Below are positions 18,918 to 28,523 of a stretch of DNA of 32,178 bases, in pieces; position 1 is the stretch's first letter; each line of letters begins with the position of its first letter. A program made the translations under genes and the position numbers. Location of the stretch: positions 1 to 32,178 of the forward strand of contig RFRL01000017.1 of NCBI GenBank assembly GCA_009924545.1. The letters run 5' to 3'. This DNA comes from Planctomycetia bacterium (GTDB taxonomy: Bacteria; Planctomycetota; Planctomycetia; Pirellulales; UBA1268). The notes below the pieces were generated by a model, which saw nothing but the letters and a program-made list of their open reading frames with translations, had not been told where the DNA came from and searched no databases.

Positions 18918-19781
18918 TCACGCCGTCGGTGCCCGCCCCAGTTCGCGCGCCCGGTCGGCTGCCGCGACCACGGCATCGATAAGCGCGGCCCGTGCGGCTC
19001 GCTGTTCGAGCACCGCCAGCCCGGCGATCGTCGTCCCACCGGGGCTGGCCACGCGGTCGCGCACCACGGCCGGATGGTCGCCCGTCTGCTCGATGAGCGT
19101 GGCCGTGCCCGCCACCGTGCGCGCCGCCAACGCCAGGGCCAGCGCCCTGGGCAAGCCGGCCTTCACGCCACCGTCGGCGAGCGCTTCCACGACCAGGGCG
19201 ACGAAACCGGGCCCGGATCCTGACAATCCGGTGACGGCATCGAGCAGGTGTTCATCCACGACGTGCACGCTCCCGACGGTGGCCAGCAGCGTGCGCGCCT
19301 CGTCAGCGGCGGCGTCGGGCACCGCTGCGGCCCGGCTCATCGCCGCCACCCCCTGCCCCACGAGGCAGGGCGTGTTGGGCATGACGCGGATCACCCGGCT
19401 GGTGCCCAGCCACTCGGCGAGCGTGGTGCTCGGAATCCCGGCCACGACCGACACGACGGTGGCATCGGCCGCCAGGGCCCCCGCGCAGGCCCGACAGGCG
19501 ACCGCCGCCTGCTGTGGCTTGACCGCCAGGAACACGAGTCCCACCCCGGCAACGGCTCCGGCGGCGCTGTCGGCGAAGCGGATTCCAGGTACGGCGGCCG
19601 CAAGCCGTTCGCGGGCCGCCGGCAGCGGGTCGTGGACGACGATGTCCCGCGCACCGACCAGCCCGGCGCGGCAAAAGCCGGCGGCGAGGGCCGTGGCCAT
19701 TTGGCCACCTCCCACCATGGCGATCGGACGGTCCCGGCGGGGCGATGCGGGCCCGCCCCCCGGCACGGGCAACGCGCTCAT
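18918..19781 (-). CDS. proC: Pyrroline-5-carboxylate reductase
   Basis: IAMVGGGQMATALAAGFCRAGL, VFLAVKPQQ, VIRVMPNTPCLVGQGVAAMS, TGLSGSGPGFVALVVEALADGGVKAGLPRALALALAARTVAGTA, ASPGGTTIAGL. Confidence 0.95.
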   Translation of the reverse strand: MSALPVPGGGPASPRRDRPIAMVGGGQMATALAAGFCRAGLVGARDIVVHDPLPAARERLAAAVPGIRFADSAAGAVAGVGLVFLAVKPQQAAVACRACAGALAADATVVSVVAGIPSTTLAEWLGTSRVIRVMPNTPCLVGQGVAAMSRAAAVPDAAADEARTLLATVGSVHVVDEHLLDAVTGLSGSGPGFVALVVEALADGGVKAGLPRALALALAARTVAGTATLIEQTGDHPAVVRDRVASPGGTTIAGLAVLEQRAARAALIDAVVAAADRARELGRAPTA

Positions 19782-20959
19782 CGCGCCACCTCCGCCGCGC
19801 CGACCGGGGCGAGGTCGCGCTCGATGGCGGCGTTGTCGGGACGTGCCACCCACAGTTGGCTCGCCCCGGGCCGGCCGTCGGGCCCGTCATCACGGCTGGC
19901 CGTCCACATCAGCCAGCGGCCGTCGGGGGAGAACACCGGCAGGACATCGGCCCCCTCGTGGTCGGTGAGTCGTAGCGGCGGGCCGGCACGGAAGGGGCCG
20001 GTCGGGCCCGCGGCATGACGCACGATCCACAGGTCGTAGTTGGGGCGCCGCGTGGGGTCGGAATGATCGGCCCCCGTCCACACCAGCCACGGCTCGGTGG
20101 GGTGCCAGTAGGGAGCCCAGTGGACCCCCTTGCCGGCGGTCACCGCCACGTCGTCCGAGCCGTCGGCCCGCATCACGTGGATCTGCAGCATGTCCTTCTC
20201 GATCCGGTCGGTGCGGTAGCAGATCCACTTGCCGTCGGGGGAGAAGAACGGTCCCCCGTCGTAGCCGGGGGCATCGGTGAGCTGCCGCACGTTCGTGCCG
20301 TCGGCGTCCATGACGAAAATGTCGGGATCACCATCGCGGTCGCTCACGAACACGATCGTGCGACCGTCGGGCGAGGTGGAGCATTCGGCGTCGTATCCGG
20401 GCGTGTCGGTGAGGCGCACCAGGTCGCCGCCTTCGGCGCCGACGGTGAAGATGTCGGAATGGGGATCGAAGTCCCACTGGTACCGGCGCCGACGGCCGGT
20501 GCGGGCGTCCTCCTCCGCCTGCCGGCGGGCCGCCGCCTCGGTGGCGTCGATCGCCGGGTCGAGGTGACTGGAGGCGAAGAGGAGCCGTTTGCCGTCGGGG
20601 AAGAACCAACTGCACGTCGTCCGGCCGCGGCCGGTGCTCACGCGGGTGGGCGCGGTGGGCCGCGGCGCGGTGGCAGCGAAGGGCTGGACGTAGATCTGGT
20701 AGAAGGGATATCCCTCGGGGACCCCCTGGTAGCAGATCGAGCGCATGTCGGGGGAGAAGTACCCCTCACCGGCCTTCGTCAGGCCAGCGGTGACTTTCTC
20801 GGGCCGCGACAGATACCGGGCTTCGAGCGCGGACGGCTCCGCGGCCACGCTCGGAACCGGGCCCAGGAGCATGCCGCTCCCGGCGACCGCGATCTTCATG
20901 ACGATCGTCAGGGGCCATCGCCGGCCGGCCGAGAGCGGTTGGTTGTCGGAAAAGCTCAT
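19778..20959 (-). CDS. TolB-like / WD40-type beta-propeller protein
   Basis: Repeated blades: GYFSPDMRSICYQ, FPDGKRLLFASSHLDP, YDAECSTSPDGRTIVFVSDRDGDPDIFVMDADGTNVRQLTDAPGYDGGPFFSPDGKWICYRTDR, VFSPDGRWLMWTASRD. Confidence 0.88.
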   Translation of the reverse strand: MSFSDNQPLSAGRRWPLTIVMKIAVAGSGMLLGPVPSVAAEPSALEARYLSRPEKVTAGLTKAGEGYFSPDMRSICYQGVPEGYPFYQIYVQPFAATAPRPTAPTRVSTGRGRTTCSWFFPDGKRLLFASSHLDPAIDATEAAARRQAEEDARTGRRRRYQWDFDPHSDIFTVGAEGGDLVRLTDTPGYDAECSTSPDGRTIVFVSDRDGDPDIFVMDADGTNVRQLTDAPGYDGGPFFSPDGKWICYRTDRIEKDMLQIHVMRADGSDDVAVTAGKGVHWAPYWHPTEPWLVWTGADHSDPTRRPNYDLWIVRHAAGPTGPFRAGPPLRLTDHEGADVLPVFSPDGRWLMWTASRDDGPDGRPGASQLWVARPDNAAIERDLAPVGAAEVAR

Positions 20960-21001
20960 GGAGCGGAGTATACCGCAGGCGCGGCGGCGACCCGGCGGGG
21001 C

Positions 21002-21040
21002 ACCGCGGACCGCGGAACGGCCAGAGAGCGCCAGAGAGCG
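21002..21040. repeat. Two short tandem duplications upstream of the adenosyltransferase gene
   Basis: accgcgg x2 (21002-21015) and ccagagagcg x2 (21021-21040). Confidence 0.9.
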
Positions 21041-21050
21041 AGGAGGGCGG

Positions 21051-21605
21051 ATGAAGATCTACACCAAGACCGGGGACGCGGGAGAGACCGGGCTGTTCGG
21101 CGGTCCCCGGGTGCGGAAGGACCACGCCCGCATCGAGGCCTTCGGCACGGTCGACGAGCTCAACAGTCACCTCGGGCTGGTCCGCACCCTGCCCGGCGCT
21201 GCCGACTGCGATCCCCTCCTGCGGCGCATCCAAGGGGAGCTGTTCGACCTCGGCGCCCAACTCGCCACCCCCGGCGCCGCCGCCGAACGGATCGGGCCGC
21301 AGCACGTGGCGGCGCTGGAGCGGGAGATCGATCGTCACGAGGAGCGCCTCACGCCCCTGTCGTCGTTCATCCTCCCCACCGGCACCCCGCTGGCCGCGGC
21401 GATCCACGTGGCGCGCACGGTGTGCCGAAGGGCGGAACGTCGGGTGGTGAAACTGGCTGCCCAGCCCGGGACCGCGATCCCCGCCAACGCCATCGAGTAC
21501 CTCAACCGTCTCGGCGACCTGCTGTTCGTTCTCGCTCGGTCCGCCAACCATGCCGCCGACGTGCCCGACGATCCCTGGCATCCCGCCCCGGCCGACTCCC
21601 GCTGA
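21051..21605 (+). CDS. PduO-type ATP:cob(I)alamin adenosyltransferase
   Basis: MKIYTKTGDAGETGLFGGPRVRKDHARIEAFGTVDELNSHLGLVR, FILPTGTPLAAAIHVARTVCRRAERRVV, EYLNRLGDLLFVLAR. Confidence 0.95.
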   Translation: MKIYTKTGDAGETGLFGGPRVRKDHARIEAFGTVDELNSHLGLVRTLPGAADCDPLLRRIQGELFDLGAQLATPGAAAERIGPQHVAALEREIDRHEERLTPLSSFILPTGTPLAAAIHVARTVCRRAERRVVKLAAQPGTAIPANAIEYLNRLGDLLFVLARSANHAADVPDDPWHPAPADSR

Positions 21606-21629
21606 CGGCTCTTGCGCGGAAGGCACGAC

Positions 21630-24362
21630 GTGAACGGCTCCCCGACCGGACCACCGGGTGCAGCGCAGCCCGCGCCGGAACCCGCGTTCCACGAGGGGGT
21701 TCGCCGGGCCGCCGCCGCGGTCGGCGCCATGCGGCGGCAGATGGCCGACCGCCGCGCGGCGGGTAGCCCGGGGCTGCAGACGGCGGGTCTGGCCGCCGAA
21801 CGGCTCGATGCGATCGTCCTCGGCGTGTGGGGGGAGATCCTCGCCGCGGCACCCGCTGCGGTGGAGCGCCAGGCGACTCTCGTTGCCCTCGGGGGGTACG
21901 GGCGCCGCGAGATCGCCCCGTTCTCCGACGCCGATCTGCTCCTCCTCCACGATGCCGACGCCGGTCCGGAGGTCAAGGCGGCGACTCGGCGACTCGTGCA
22001 GGACCTGTTCGACGCCGGGCTCCAGGTGGGGCAAAGCGTCCGTACCGTGACCCAGGCCCGGCGGATGGCCGCCGCCGACGCCACGATCTTCACCGCCGCG
22101 GTCGACGCCCGGCTCCTGGCCGGTTCGCCGCACCGCCTGGCGGCGCTCAACGCCGGACTGGCGACCACCGCGCGGCGGGGGCGGCGCCGGATCGGACGGA
22201 TGCTGTTGGCGGCCCGGGCCGACGAGCGGGAGCGGTTCGGGCTCACCGTGGCGCTGCTCGAGCCCAACGTGAAGCGCTCCTCCGGCGGTCTCCGCGACGT
22301 GCAGTTGGTGGGCTGGCTGGGGTACGTGCTCCACGGCACGACGAGCCTCGACGACCTGGTGGGGATGGCGGCTCTGTCCCGGTGCGACCAGGCCGTGCTC
22401 CGCGATGCCGCCGAGTTCCTCGTCGGCCTCCGCATCGACATGCACCTCGCGGCCGGTCGTGCCGCCGACGACCTCACCCGTGACGAGCAGGCGCGTCTCG
22501 CCGCCGCCCGGGGCTTCGTGCAGCGTGGTGGGGAGTTGGGGGTGGAACGCTTCATGCGCGAGTACTTCCGCCACACGCGCGGCGTGGCCCGCATCGTCGA
22601 GGCCCTCGCCGCCCGCGTCGATCGTCCCGGTATCGCCACCCGCACCATGTCGGGAGTGCTCGGCCACCGCGTCGATCGCATCTACCGCGTCGGCCGGCTC
22701 GACGTCGGCCTCGTGCCCGAGGCCCGCGCGGCTGCGGCGGAGCCGGCGGTCGTCTGCCGGTTGGTGGAGTTGGCGACCGTCTACCGCCGGCCCATCGACC
22801 AACCGACGTGGGAGGCGGTCCGCACGGCGGCCGGGCCCCCTGCGTTGCCGGCCGCCCTCCCCGAGTCGCTGCCGGAGTCGTTCCCACGGGAGCCGTCGCC
22901 CGGCGCGGCGCCGCTCGACGAGGCTACCCGCCAGCGGTTCCTCGCTCTGTTCAACGCTCCCGCCGGGCTGGCACGCGCCCTGCGGCTCCTCCACGACGTG
23001 GGGCTGCTCGAACGCATCGTGCCCGCCTTTGGCCACGCCCGCGACCTACTGCAGTTCAACAACTACCACAAGTACACCGTCGACGAGCACTGCATCCGGG
23101 CCGTCGAGGAGGCGGTGCGGCTGGGGAGTGAGCCGGGCTGGTTGGGCGAGGTGTGGCGCGGCATCCAACGCCCGCGGCCGCTGCTCCTGGCACTGCTCAT
23201 CCATGACCTCGGGAAGGGGTTCGTGGAGGACCACAGCGTGGTCGGGGGGCGGATCGCCGTCGCCACCGCGCGGCGGCTGGGCCTGCCCGACGACGAGGCC
23301 CGGCTCGTGGAGTTCCTCGTGCTCCGTCACCTCGTGATGGCGCAGCTCGCGTTCCGCCGCGATGCCGGCGACCCGAGCCTGGTCGTCGGCTTCGCCCGCG
23401 ACGTGGGCTCGCCGGAAGTGCTGCGGATGCTGTCCCTCCTCACCGCCGCCGACGTGGCCGCCGTCGGCCCCGGCACCTGGACGCGCTGGAAGGCCGACCT
23501 CCTCGGTGACCTCCACCAGCGGACGCTGGCCCATCTCGACGGTGAGGGGCCGAGTCTGGGGGCGGAGCAGCACCGGCGCGAGCTCGACGAGCTCCTCGCC
23601 GGTGGCGAGCACGGCGCCGCGGTGCATCGCCTGGCCCGCGACCTCCCCTCGTCGTATCTCCGCGACACCCCGCCGCCGCGCATCCTCCGCGAGCTCGAGC
23701 AACTCGTGAGGATGCCGGCCCAGGGGATCCACGTCCACCAGGAATGGGACCGTGCCACCGGCACGCTGGCGATCACCGTGGCCACGCGCGAGGGGGTGGC
23801 GCCGGGCGTGTTCCACCGCCTCACCGGCGCCCTCACCAGCCAACGCCTGGAGATCCTCGCCGCCGGGATCCACACCCTCCCTGGTGGCCTTGTCATCGAC
23901 CGCTTCGTGGTCCACGACCCAGACATGTCTTGGCCCGACGCGAACGGAGCGGGACCGGCCGGTGCCCCGCGGGAGGACCGCCTCTCCGACATCGCCGACG
24001 CCCTCCGCCGGGCCCTACGGGCCGAGGCCGCTCCCGCCTTCGCCCGGGTGTGGAATCCGTTCGCCCCGCGGCCGGCAGCGGGCCAGCCGGTACGCGTGGT
24101 CGTCGACACGGCGAGCTCGGCCGAGTCGACGATCATCGAGGTTTTCGCCCACGATCGTCCCGGTCTGCTCTACGAGGTCGCCCGGGCGCTGTTCGAGGCG
24201 GGCCTGTCGGTGCGGTCGGCGAAGATCGGCACGGTGCTGGACCAGGTGGTGGATGCGTTTCACGTCGTCGAGGCCGACGGGTCGAAGCCCGCCGATCCGG
24301 CCCGGCTGGAGACGGTGCGGATGGCGGTGGAACGGGCCGCCAGCCCGGTCGCGCGGCCGTGA
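21630..24362 (+). CDS. glnD: [Protein-PII] uridylyltransferase / uridylyl-removing enzyme
   Basis: Nucleotidyltransferase motif GGYGRREIAPFSDADLLLLHD, HD domain HKYTVDEHCIRAVE...LLIHDLGKGFVEDHSVVGG, C-terminal ACT-like repeats (FAHDRPGLLYEVARALFEAGLSVRSAKIGT). GTG at 21630 or TTG at 21612. Confidence 0.94.
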   Translation: MNGSPTGPPGAAQPAPEPAFHEGVRRAAAAVGAMRRQMADRRAAGSPGLQTAGLAAERLDAIVLGVWGEILAAAPAAVERQATLVALGGYGRREIAPFSDADLLLLHDADAGPEVKAATRRLVQDLFDAGLQVGQSVRTVTQARRMAAADATIFTAAVDARLLAGSPHRLAALNAGLATTARRGRRRIGRMLLAARADERERFGLTVALLEPNVKRSSGGLRDVQLVGWLGYVLHGTTSLDDLVGMAALSRCDQAVLRDAAEFLVGLRIDMHLAAGRAADDLTRDEQARLAAARGFVQRGGELGVERFMREYFRHTRGVARIVEALAARVDRPGIATRTMSGVLGHRVDRIYRVGRLDVGLVPEARAAAAEPAVVCRLVELATVYRRPIDQPTWEAVRTAAGPPALPAALPESLPESFPREPSPGAAPLDEATRQRFLALFNAPAGLARALRLLHDVGLLERIVPAFGHARDLLQFNNYHKYTVDEHCIRAVEEAVRLGSEPGWLGEVWRGIQRPRPLLLALLIHDLGKGFVEDHSVVGGRIAVATARRLGLPDDEARLVEFLVLRHLVMAQLAFRRDAGDPSLVVGFARDVGSPEVLRMLSLLTAADVAAVGPGTWTRWKADLLGDLHQRTLAHLDGEGPSLGAEQHRRELDELLAGGEHGAAVHRLARDLPSSYLRDTPPPRILRELEQLVRMPAQGIHVHQEWDRATGTLAITVATREGVAPGVFHRLTGALTSQRLEILAAGIHTLPGGLVIDRFVVHDPDMSWPDANGAGPAGAPREDRLSDIADALRRALRAEAAPAFARVWNPFAPRPAAGQPVRVVVDTASSAESTIIEVFAHDRPGLLYEVARALFEAGLSVRSAKIGTVLDQVVDAFHVVEADGSKPADPARLETVRMAVERAASPVARP

Positions 24363-24406
24363 GGCCCTGGGGTGGGACCGAGCCGAGACCAAAGGGGGAC
24401 GACGGG

Positions 24407-25480
24407 ATGCCGCGCTGTGATCGACCGGTGCTGCTGGTGGTGCTCCTGCTGGCCCTTCCCGGCGCGGCGCCGGCCCACGACGCCGACCGCGCCCGGCGGC
24501 CGGAGGCGGCGTCGGCGGATGCGTGGCGCCGGCAGGTGCCCGACATCCGCCGCCGCATGGAGCTGGTGATGGGCGCGCTCCCCGGAGCCGAGCGTCGCGT
24601 CCCGCTCGACGTCGAGGCGGGTGCGGTGGCGCCGACCGCCCGCTACACGCGCCGGCACGTCCGCTACACCCCTGAGCCGGGCGACCGCGTGCCGGCCTGG
24701 CTGTTGGTGCCGCACGGCGCCACGGCGGCCACTCCCGCCGCCGCCCTGCTCTGCCTGCACCAGACCAATGCCATGGGGAAGGACGAGCCGGCCGGCCTGG
24801 GTGGGCTCCCCGATCTCCACTACGCCCACGAGCTCGCGGAGCGCGGCTTCGTTTGCCTCGTTCCCGACTATCCGTCGTTCGGCGAGTACCGCCACGATTT
24901 CACCACCCCCGATCGCGGCTACGCCAGTGGCAGCCTGAAGGCGGTGTGGAACAACGTCCGTGGAGTCGACCTCCTCACGGGGCTGCCGGAGGTCGATGCC
25001 ACGCGGATCGGCGTCATCGGTCATTCGCTCGGCGGACACAACGCCATCTTCACCGCCATGTTCGACGAGCGCCTCGTCGCGGTGGTGAGCAGTTGCGGTT
25101 TCACCCCGTTTCCCGATTACTACGGCGGTGCGGTCCAGGGCTGGACGAGCGACCGCTACATGCCTCGGATCCGCGCTGTCTACGGCCTCGACGCCGCGCG
25201 GATCCCCTTCGATTTCCCCGAGTTGATCGCCGCCCTCGCCCCGCGTGCCTTCTTCGCGAGCGCCCCCGTCGGCGACGACAACTTCGCGGTGGCCGGGGTC
25301 GCCCGCACCTTCGCCGAGGCGCTGCCCGTGCATCGCCTCTTCGACGATGCTCCAGGTGTGGCCCCGGCGGCCGAGCGCCTCGTGCTCGTCACCCCCTCCT
25401 GCGGTCACACGTTCCCACTGGCCGTCCGGCGCCAGGCCTACGATTGGCTGGAGCAGCGCCTCGCGCTTCCCGCGCCTTGA
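24407..25480 (+). CDS. Secreted alpha/beta hydrolase (dienelactone hydrolase / acetyl xylan esterase-like)
   Basis: Signal peptide MPRCDRPVLLVVLLLALPGAAPAHD; GVIGHSLGGHNAIF nucleophile elbow; PSCGHTFP near the C-terminus. Confidence 0.88.
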   Translation: MPRCDRPVLLVVLLLALPGAAPAHDADRARRPEAASADAWRRQVPDIRRRMELVMGALPGAERRVPLDVEAGAVAPTARYTRRHVRYTPEPGDRVPAWLLVPHGATAATPAAALLCLHQTNAMGKDEPAGLGGLPDLHYAHELAERGFVCLVPDYPSFGEYRHDFTTPDRGYASGSLKAVWNNVRGVDLLTGLPEVDATRIGVIGHSLGGHNAIFTAMFDERLVAVVSSCGFTPFPDYYGGAVQGWTSDRYMPRIRAVYGLDAARIPFDFPELIAALAPRAFFASAPVGDDNFAVAGVARTFAEALPVHRLFDDAPGVAPAAERLVLVTPSCGHTFPLAVRRQAYDWLEQRLALPAP

Positions 25481-25525
25481 TCCGGTACGGCTCGAACCGG
25501 CGCCGTTGGGCCCGGCAGCGCGGGC

Positions 25526-26380
25526 TCAGCTGGCGCCGTGCTTCGTGAACCAGGCCTGGAGGCGCTTCCAGCCGTCCTCCGCCTGTTCCTTCCGGTAGGT
25601 CGGCCGGTAGTCGGCGTGGAAGCCGTGGGGGGTGTCGGGGTAGAGGACGATCTCGTGCCCCTTGCCCGAGGTGGCCAGCGCCCCGCGCATCCGTTCCACC
25701 GTGTCGTTGGGAATGCCACCGTCGGCGCCGCCGTAGAGCCCGAGGACCGGAGCGTGGAGGCGGGCGGCGACGTCGATCGGATTGGTCGGGTGGAGCTCGT
25801 CGGGCGGGGAGACGAGCCGGCCGTACCAGGCCACGCCCGCCTTGAGATCGGGATTGTGGGCGGCGTAGAGCCACACGATCCGGCCCCCCCAGCAGAAGCC
25901 GGTGATCGCCAGCCGCGCCGTGTCGCCCTGCCCCGAGGCGCCCGCCCACTTCACGGCCGCGTCGAGGTCGGCCAGCACCTGGCTGTCGGGCACCTTGGAA
26001 ACGATCGGGCGGATGGCGCCGATGTCGGCAAGCGTCGAGACGTCGCCCTGGCGCACGTAGAGCTCGGGGGCGATGGCGAGATGCCCGAGCTTGGCGAGGC
26101 GCCGGCAGACGTCGCGGATGTGCTCGTGGACGCCGAAGATCTCCTGCACCACGAGCACCACAGGAAAGGGACCGCCCGACGCCGGCTGGGCCCGGTAGGC
26201 GGGGATCATCCTGTCGGCGACCGGGATCTGCACCTCGCCGGCGACCAGTCCGTCGGCGGCGGTGGTGATCGTCTGGGCGCTCACAGGCTGCACGGCGAGG
26301 GCGAATCCGGCAGCGAGCGTGGTCACGGCGCCGCGGCGACTGAGCACGTCGTGGCTGAGGGGGTCGTTGGGCAGGGTCAT
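25526..26380 (-). CDS. Dienelactone hydrolase family protein, likely Tat-exported
   Basis: [22 protein letters not shown] leader; [58 protein letters not shown] (Cys nucleophile); [16 protein letters not shown]. Confidence 0.93.
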   Translation of the reverse strand: MTLPNDPLSHDVLSRRGAVTTLAAGFALAVQPVSAQTITTAADGLVAGEVQIPVADRMIPAYRAQPASGGPFPVVLVVQEIFGVHEHIRDVCRRLAKLGHLAIAPELYVRQGDVSTLADIGAIRPIVSKVPDSQVLADLDAAVKWAGASGQGDTARLAITGFCWGGRIVWLYAAHNPDLKAGVAWYGRLVSPPDELHPTNPIDVAARLHAPVLGLYGGADGGIPNDTVERMRGALATSGKGHEIVLYPDTPHGFHADYRPTYRKEQAEDGWKRLQAWFTKHGAS

Positions 26381-26640
26381 CGCGCGGCTCCGGCGAGGTG
26401 TACGGGACGGACGACGCCGGAAGAGCCTACCGCGCGGCAATGATCGCGGCCGTGACCCGGCTCACTCGACGTGCCCGGGCACGCGCGCAGCCACCCACCC
26501 TCCTGGAGCCACACGAGGGCCGACGGTGGTCGCGCGTGCCACTGCCGACGAGGCCACGATTCCCGCGGCCACTCCTTTTGGCAGCCGCAGCTCTGCCTTG
26601 CCGTGAGCCACGACTTTGCCGGTGGTGGAGCGCGGCATGC

Positions 26641-26829
26641 TCACCGCTGCGGCTTCGGCGGCTTGATGCCCTTCATCGCATCCATGCCCTTGTTCATCGA
26701 GGCTTCGGTGTCTTTGAGCCGCTGCTCCTGTTCCGCCGGGGAGGGGGTCTTCGCGCCACCACATCCGCTCGCGGTGGCGACAACCAGCAGCGCAAGCAAG
26801 GAGCTCGCGCGGATCCAACGATGAGTCAT
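26641..26829 (-). CDS. Small lipoprotein (about 62 aa)
   Basis: MTHRWIRASSLLALLVVATASGCGGAKTPSPAEQEQRLKDTEASMNKGMDAMKGIKPPKPQR; lipobox-like TASGC. Confidence 0.8.
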   Translation of the reverse strand: MTHRWIRASSLLALLVVATASGCGGAKTPSPAEQEQRLKDTEASMNKGMDAMKGIKPPKPQR

Positions 26830-26897
26830 GGCTTGATTTCCTGCTCCGGTGGGGGCATGCGTAACCACGGCGAAGATGGACCGGCCGCCGGCCGGTT

Positions 26898-26936
26898 CAC
26901 GGTCGCCTTCCCCCGGGGAACGGGAAGGCGACCGTG
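26898..26936. terminator. Perfect 15-bp inverted repeat between DUF1559 gene and lipoprotein gene
   Basis: CACGGTCGCCTTCCC (26898-26912), 9-nt loop CCGGGGAAC, GGGAAGGCGACCGTG (26922-26936). No long U-run. Confidence 0.7.
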
Positions 26937-26980
26937 CGGCGAATCCAGCAAGAATGGCTGCCGTCGGCCGGCGGCCCTGC

Positions 26981-28050
26981 TCACTCGTCGGCGATCGAGA
27001 GGCGATCGTCGCGTACCGCGAGCAAGGTCATGGTTTCAACGCTGATGTCGTTGGCCATGTACTGCACCGACCCGTCCACCCGCAGCGTCAACACGCCCCC
27101 GGGGTGGGCCGAGGTCAGCGGCGGATTCGCCGGGGAAGCGTCTGGCCAGCCCGTCCAGTCGTCCACACCCTGCTGATTCAGCACCCGGGCGTTCGGCGGG
27201 TAGCGGAGCGTCACGTTGTTGGTGTGCGGGCCCCAGTCGCGCCAGCCGGAGAGGCCGCCCATGTGCCAGCCCCAGTTGCGGGCCGGACGCCGATCCTGAC
27301 CGGTGGTCCCCGCGGTGTCGAACACCTGTTCGCTCATCTCGCCCACCAACAGCGTCTTCGACGTTCCGTCGCTGCACTTCGCCATGTCCAATCCGAGGAT
27401 CTGCGGCCCCGCCTGGTCGGCCGCGACACCGGCGGTGCCGTTGCCGTAATTCGGCACCATGCCCCGGCCGGAGGTGATGCCCCAGGCGTTGTCGTCGTTG
27501 AACGCCATGCCGGTGGTGCTCTGGAACCGGCCGGTCGGCATCGGACCGAACTGCATGGGAACCGCGCCGGCGATCCCGTAGTACGAACTCGTGAAATTGT
27601 TCCACGGCCCGGTGTTGGTCAACGAGCTCGACGGGCAGATGAGCATCTTGATCCGCTTGTTCTGCCAGACGGTGTAGTTGCCGTCCCATCCGGAATTGAT
27701 GGCCGGGGACCCCTTCTTGCCCCACTTGCACTGGTTGTACGCGGCCGACTCCTCCATGTACGGGAGCAGCCGGACCCACTGGGAATGGCCCCACGTTTCC
27801 TGGGTGAACTCGGTGAGCCAGTAGGACGTCCCCGCACCCCCGTTGGGGAATGCTTTGTTGGCGTCGTGGAAGTTCTGGAACGCGAGTCCCTGCTGCTTCA
27901 TGTTGTTGGAGCACTGGCTCCGCCGGGCGGCCTCACGCGCCGCTTGCACCGCCGGCAGGAGGAGACCGACCAAGGTCCCGATGATCGCGATGACCACCAG
28001 GAGTTCGACCAGGGTGTGGGCTTGGATGCACGGAATCTGGATGCAGGCAT
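26981..28050 (-). CDS. DUF1559 (pilin-like, type II secretion G-type N-terminal) protein with apparent frameshift near the start
   Basis: [61 protein letters not shown]...[25 protein letters not shown] with a Shine-Dalgarno at 28050 encodes [10 protein letters not shown] in a different frame from HTLVELL. Confidence 0.85.
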
Positions 28051-28523
28051 CGGATGGCTCCCGATTGGAGGAACGCGGAAAAATGAAAAAGAAAAAACCG
28101 AATGGACCACGGACATCCCCGGGCGCGAGATCGGCTGAAAACCCTGGCTCTCCGGTGGCGTCGACACCACGGATGGAACCTTCCCCATGGATGGAAAAAC
28201 GCCCACCCGCGCGGTGACTCGCCGGGAGCGATTTCCCAGCCCATGCGAGTCGACGCGGTGACCCCCGCACCCCCTCCTGGGAATGTACCCGCCGTGTCCC
28301 GTTCCGACAAGAAATGGTCATCATGGTCGGCGTGCGCGGCGGCGCCGGCTCGGCCACGTGGTTCGACCGGGCGGATGGGCGATCGGCGTGGGGCCGTCGC
28401 ATGGCGCGGGGGGGTTGGTTGCCGCAGCCGGTCACGCCGGGGTAACAAGATGCCGCGGCGACAGTGCGCCCCCGCTCCGGTGCCGGCCCTGCCGGTGCCC
28501 TGCGCTCCCCCCCAGGAGGTTCC

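Noticed and set aside
20960-21050. Cobalamin riboswitch upstream of the adenosyltransferase gene
   Set aside because: The gap is only about 90 nt and I see no B12-box-like sequence.
20015-21766. 583-aa plus-strand ORF
   Set aside because: Antisense to the TolB-like gene, and then out of frame through the adenosyltransferase and into the glnD start; GC-codon artefact.
20766-23036. 756-aa minus-strand ORF
   Set aside because: Antisense to glnD and the adenosyltransferase; low-complexity antisense composition and no recognisable domain.
25483-25515. Terminator hairpin between the two converging hydrolase genes
   Set aside because: Only a 5-bp stem (ccggt/accgg) without a U-run; too weak to call.
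28018-28050. Programmed -1 ribosomal frameshift in the DUF1559 gene
   Set aside because: No X_XXY_YYZ slippery heptamer or obvious downstream stimulator around the junction; sequencing error or mutation is simpler.
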